Source: Ferrovibrio sp035304305 (GTDB taxonomy: Bacteria; Pseudomonadota; Alphaproteobacteria; Ferrovibrionales; Ferrovibrionaceae). Taken from it: a stretch of DNA of 8,061 nucleotides. The stretch is taken from positions 1-8,061 of the forward strand of contig NZ_DATGQG010000137.1 in assembly GCF_035304305.1 (NCBI RefSeq), written 5' to 3'. This document shows, in pieces, positions 6,645-8,061 of this stretch. Each line of letters starts with the position of its first letter. Position 1 is the stretch's first letter. Under the pieces are notes generated by a model. It worked only from the letters and a program-made list of their open reading frames with translations, had not been told where the DNA came from and searched no databases. The translations under genes were made by a program, and so were the position numbers.

Positions 6645-7418
6645 ATGGCTTACGAGAATATCCTGGTGGAGACGCGCGGCCCCGTGGGCGTGATCACCCT
6701 GAACCGGCCGAATGCGCTGAACGCCCTCAACACGCCGCTGGTGCAGGAGATGGGCCGGGCGCTGGATGACTTCGAGGCCAATGACGCGATCGGCTGCATC
6801 ATCATCACCGGCTCGGAGAAGGCCTTCGCCGCCGGCGCCGACATCAAGGAGATGCAGCCGAAACAATATATCGACGCCTTCATGGAAGACTTCTTCTCCG
6901 GCTGGGAAGACTTCACGCGCGTGCGCAAGCCGATCATCGCCGCCGTAGCCGGCTATGCGCTGGGCGGCGGATGCGAGCTTGCCATGATGTGCGACTTCAT
7001 CATCGCCGCCGACACCGCCAAATTCGGCCAGCCCGAGATCAATCTGGGCATCGTCGCGGGCATGGGCGGGACGCAAAGGCTGACGCGGCTGGTCGGCAAG
7101 TCGAAGTCGATGGACATGCACCTGACGGGGCGCTTCATGGAGGCGGCAGAGGCGGAACGCTGCGGGCTGGTCAGCCGCGTGGTTCCGGCCAAGTCGCTGA
7201 TCGAAGAGGCGCTGAAGGTGGCCGCCAAGATCGCCGAGAAGTCGATGATCACCGCCATGCTGGTGAAGGAAGCGGTGAACCGGGCCGAGCAGACGACGCT
7301 GGCAGAGGGGCTTTTGCACGAACGCCGGCTGTTCCATGCGGCCTTCGCCACCGCGGACCAGAAAGAGGGCATGGCCGCCTTCCTGGAAAAGCGCCAGCCG
7401 CAGTTCCGGGACAGATGA
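6645..7418 (+). CDS. Enoyl-CoA hydratase (crotonase family, short-chain type)
   Basis: This 257-residue crotonase-fold enzyme should hydrate 2-enoyl-CoA to 3-hydroxyacyl-CoA in fatty-acid or amino-acid catabolism. It closely resembles the mitochondrial short-chain enoyl-CoA hydratase. The block ALGGGCELAMMCD (residues 105-117) carries E111, and FGQPEINLG (127-135) carries E131, the two catalytic glutamates of the true hydratases. FAAGADIKEM (61-70) and the glycines at 107-109 provide the oxyanion hole and CoA pocket. Having both glutamates favours a hydratase over an isomerase. AAGAGGA-like bases (AAGAGGA at 6634-6640) lie four bases before the ATG. The gene sits between the small unknown gene and rpsT, its usual place in the alphaproteobacterial dnaA-upstream block. 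It is often labelled echA, fadB1 or paaF; no symbol is assigned because the substrate is not determined. Confidence 0.95.
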   Translation: MAYENILVETRGPVGVITLNRPNALNALNTPLVQEMGRALDDFEANDAIGCIIITGSEKAFAAGADIKEMQPKQYIDAFMEDFFSGWEDFTRVRKPIIAAVAGYALGGGCELAMMCDFIIAADTAKFGQPEINLGIVAGMGGTQRLTRLVGKSKSMDMHLTGRFMEAAEAERCGLVSRVVPAKSLIEEALKVAAKIAEKSMITAMLVKEAVNRAEQTTLAEGLLHERRLFHAAFATADQKEGMAAFLEKRQPQFRDR

Positions 7419-7437
7419 GGGGACCGCTGATTCCCTG

Positions 7438-7466
7438 TTCCCTTTCCCCGGCGTATGGCTTATAGG
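7438..7466 (+). promoter_or_regulatory. Candidate rpsT promoter
   Basis: TATAGG at 7461-7466 is a plausible -10, inside the AT-rich patch GGCTTATAGG. TTCCCT at 7438-7443, 17 bases upstream, is a poor -35. Start of transcription would be near 7472-7474, at the beginning of the structured rpsT leader. No terminator is seen after the enoyl-CoA hydratase gene, so readthrough from upstream is also possible. Confidence 0.4.
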
Positions 7467-7469
7467 CCC

Positions 7470-7576
7470 GGCCCACATGCGCGTGGGCCCGCTTAGGCAA
7501 GAATCGATCCCGATCCCAGATCGGGGCCTTCGGTCTTTCGTGCAATAGACATCGAACAGACCGCAAGGAGCCAGCC
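7470..7576 (+). promoter_or_regulatory. Structured rpsT mRNA leader that pairs with the ribosome binding site
   Basis: Three hairpins follow one another. H1 pairs GGCCCAC (7470-7476) with GTGGGCC (7483-7489). H2 pairs CCCGATC (7509-7515) with GATCGGG (7519-7525) across a three-base loop. H3 begins two bases later: 7527-7540 pairs with 7553-7568 through 14 base pairs, interrupted only by single-base C bulges at 7557 and 7564, with a 12-base loop. The last four pairs of H3 are CCTT (7527-7530) with AAGG (7565-7568), which is the core of the rpsT Shine-Dalgarno AAGGAG. Folding would therefore hide the ribosome binding site. S20 is known to repress its own translation in E. coli; an equivalent role here is inferred. 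The pairing was read by eye. Confidence 0.6.
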
Positions 7577-7849
7577 ATGGCCAATACCGACCAGTCCAAG
7601 AAACGCGCCCGCCAGTCCGAGGCGCGCTATGCCGTCAACAAGGCGCGCCGCTCGCGCATCCGCACCTTCCTGCGCAAGGTCGAGGAGGCCATCGCCTCGG
7701 GCGACCAGACCGCTGCCGCCGAGGCGCTGAAGAACGCCCAGCCGGAACTGGCCCGCGGCGTGACCAAGGGCGTGCTGCACAAGAACACCGTGTCGCGCAA
7801 GATGTCGCGGCTGTCGTCGCGGGTGAAGGCGCTGGCCGCCAAGGCCTGA
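7577..7849 (+). CDS. rpsT: 30S ribosomal protein S20 (bS20)
   Basis: This 90-residue protein is ribosomal protein S20, which binds 16S rRNA in the body of the small subunit and is needed for its assembly. The basic N-terminus MANTDQSKKRARQSEARY is typical of the family, followed by the NKARRSRIRTFLRKVEEAI helix and the conserved GVLHKNTVSRKMSRL segment (about 65-79). Length is close to the usual 85-90. The ATG at 7577 follows AAGGAG (7565-7570) with a six-base gap. The gene has a long structured leader and its own strong terminator, so it is probably an independent transcription unit. In many alphaproteobacteria rpsT lies directly upstream of dnaA. Confidence 0.97.
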   Translation: MANTDQSKKRARQSEARYAVNKARRSRIRTFLRKVEEAIASGDQTAAAEALKNAQPELARGVTKGVLHKNTVSRKMSRLSSRVKALAAKA

Positions 7850-7870
7850 TCCTTTCAGGGTTTTTCCAGG

Positions 7871-7912
7871 ACGGGGACGCAACCTTTTCCGGTTGCGTCC
7901 CCGTTCGTTTTT
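7871..7912 (+). terminator. Strong rho-independent terminator of rpsT
   Basis: A perfect 14-bp stem pairs ACGGGGACGCAACC (7871-7884) with GGTTGCGTCCCCGT (7891-7904) around the loop TTTTCC. A TTTTT run follows at 7908-7912, after CG. It starts 22 bases after the rpsT stop and should insulate the downstream gene from rpsT transcription. Confidence 0.92.
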
Positions 7913-7943
7913 CGGCCCCGGAAACGGCGGTTCCGGCGGGCCG

Positions 7944-7958
7944 TTGCCAAATTGCCAA
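7944..7958 (+). repeat. Tandem direct repeat TTGCCAA-A-TTGCCAA
   Basis: Two perfect copies of TTGCCAA (7944-7950 and 7952-7958) are separated by a single A, giving an eight-base period. They lie about 50 bases upstream of the promoter-like sequence near the window end and could be a regulator binding site for the next gene. No known site is recognised. Confidence 0.5.
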
Positions 7959-7965
7959 GGGTTCC

Positions 7966-7988
7966 GGGATTCGCCACGGTTGAATCCC
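7966..7988. repeat. Inverted repeat with GANTC sites in both arms
   Basis: GGGATTC (7966-7972) and GAATCCC (7982-7988) are perfect inverted 7-base arms separated by nine bases. Arm centres are 16 bases apart. Each arm contains a GANTC sequence, the target of the cell-cycle methyltransferase CcrM in many alphaproteobacteria. The repeat ends about 20 bases before the candidate -35 at 8008, a natural place for an operator. Confidence 0.55.
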
Positions 7989-8007
7989 TGTCAAGCGCGT
8001 TGTTCGG

Positions 8008-8036
8008 TTGCAGTGCCCGCGGGGGCCGGGCTAGCG
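8008..8036 (+). promoter_or_regulatory. Candidate promoter of the next gene (predicted dnaA)
   Basis: TTGCAG at 8008-8013 matches the -35 consensus at four of six positions (TTG and the A). After 17 bases comes CTAGCG at 8031-8036, a weak -10. It follows the rpsT terminator and the repeats, and no coding sequence is seen up to the window end, so it probably serves a + strand gene starting beyond 8061. Naming that gene dnaA rests on conserved gene order only. No DnaA box (TTATNCACA) was seen here. Confidence 0.35.
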
Positions 8037-8061
8037 TCAGTCTGCGATTCACTTCGTCTTG

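Noticed and set aside
7913..8061. Replication origin at the right edge
   Set aside because: No DnaA boxes or AT-rich unwinding region are visible; the region is better read as a promoter region, with the origin somewhere outside the window.

Overview
This window is GC-rich chromosomal DNA from an alphaproteobacterium, probably a Rhodospirillales-like lineage. That placement is inferred from gene order, codon use and the style of the porins; nothing was searched. The order ubiB-ubiE / mutM-(small protein)-enoyl-CoA hydratase-rpsT matches the conserved block that lies just upstream of dnaA in many alphaproteobacteria. The right edge is therefore probably the dnaA promoter region, but dnaA itself is outside the window.

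Left part (1-2870): two tandem, paralogous outer-membrane porin genes on the + strand, each with its own upstream region. Each ends at an almost identical strong rho-independent terminator. The first has a good TTGACA-type promoter and a leader rich in short inverted repeats. The second has three GATC-centred palindromes upstream. Middle part (2873-5206): ubiE and ubiB, read on the - strand as a tight pair for ubiquinone biosynthesis and convergent with the porins.

Right part (5253-7849): four + strand genes. They encode a DNA glycosylase (mutM), an unrecognised small exported or membrane-anchored protein, an enoyl-CoA hydratase, and ribosomal protein S20 (rpsT). The rpsT gene has a likely promoter of its own and a long leader that folds on paper into three consecutive hairpins; the last pairs with the Shine-Dalgarno sequence. 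A 14-bp-stem terminator closes rpsT. The final 150 bases hold a direct repeat, an inverted repeat with a GANTC site in each arm, and a promoter-like sequence, as expected for a regulated gene (predicted dnaA) starting beyond the edge.

Most of the window is ordinary core chromosome. I see no mobile element, CRISPR array, tRNA or rRNA. The observations most worth following are the rpsT leader, the repeat-rich region before the predicted dnaA, the GATC palindromes before porin 2, and a cysteine pair shared by both porins.
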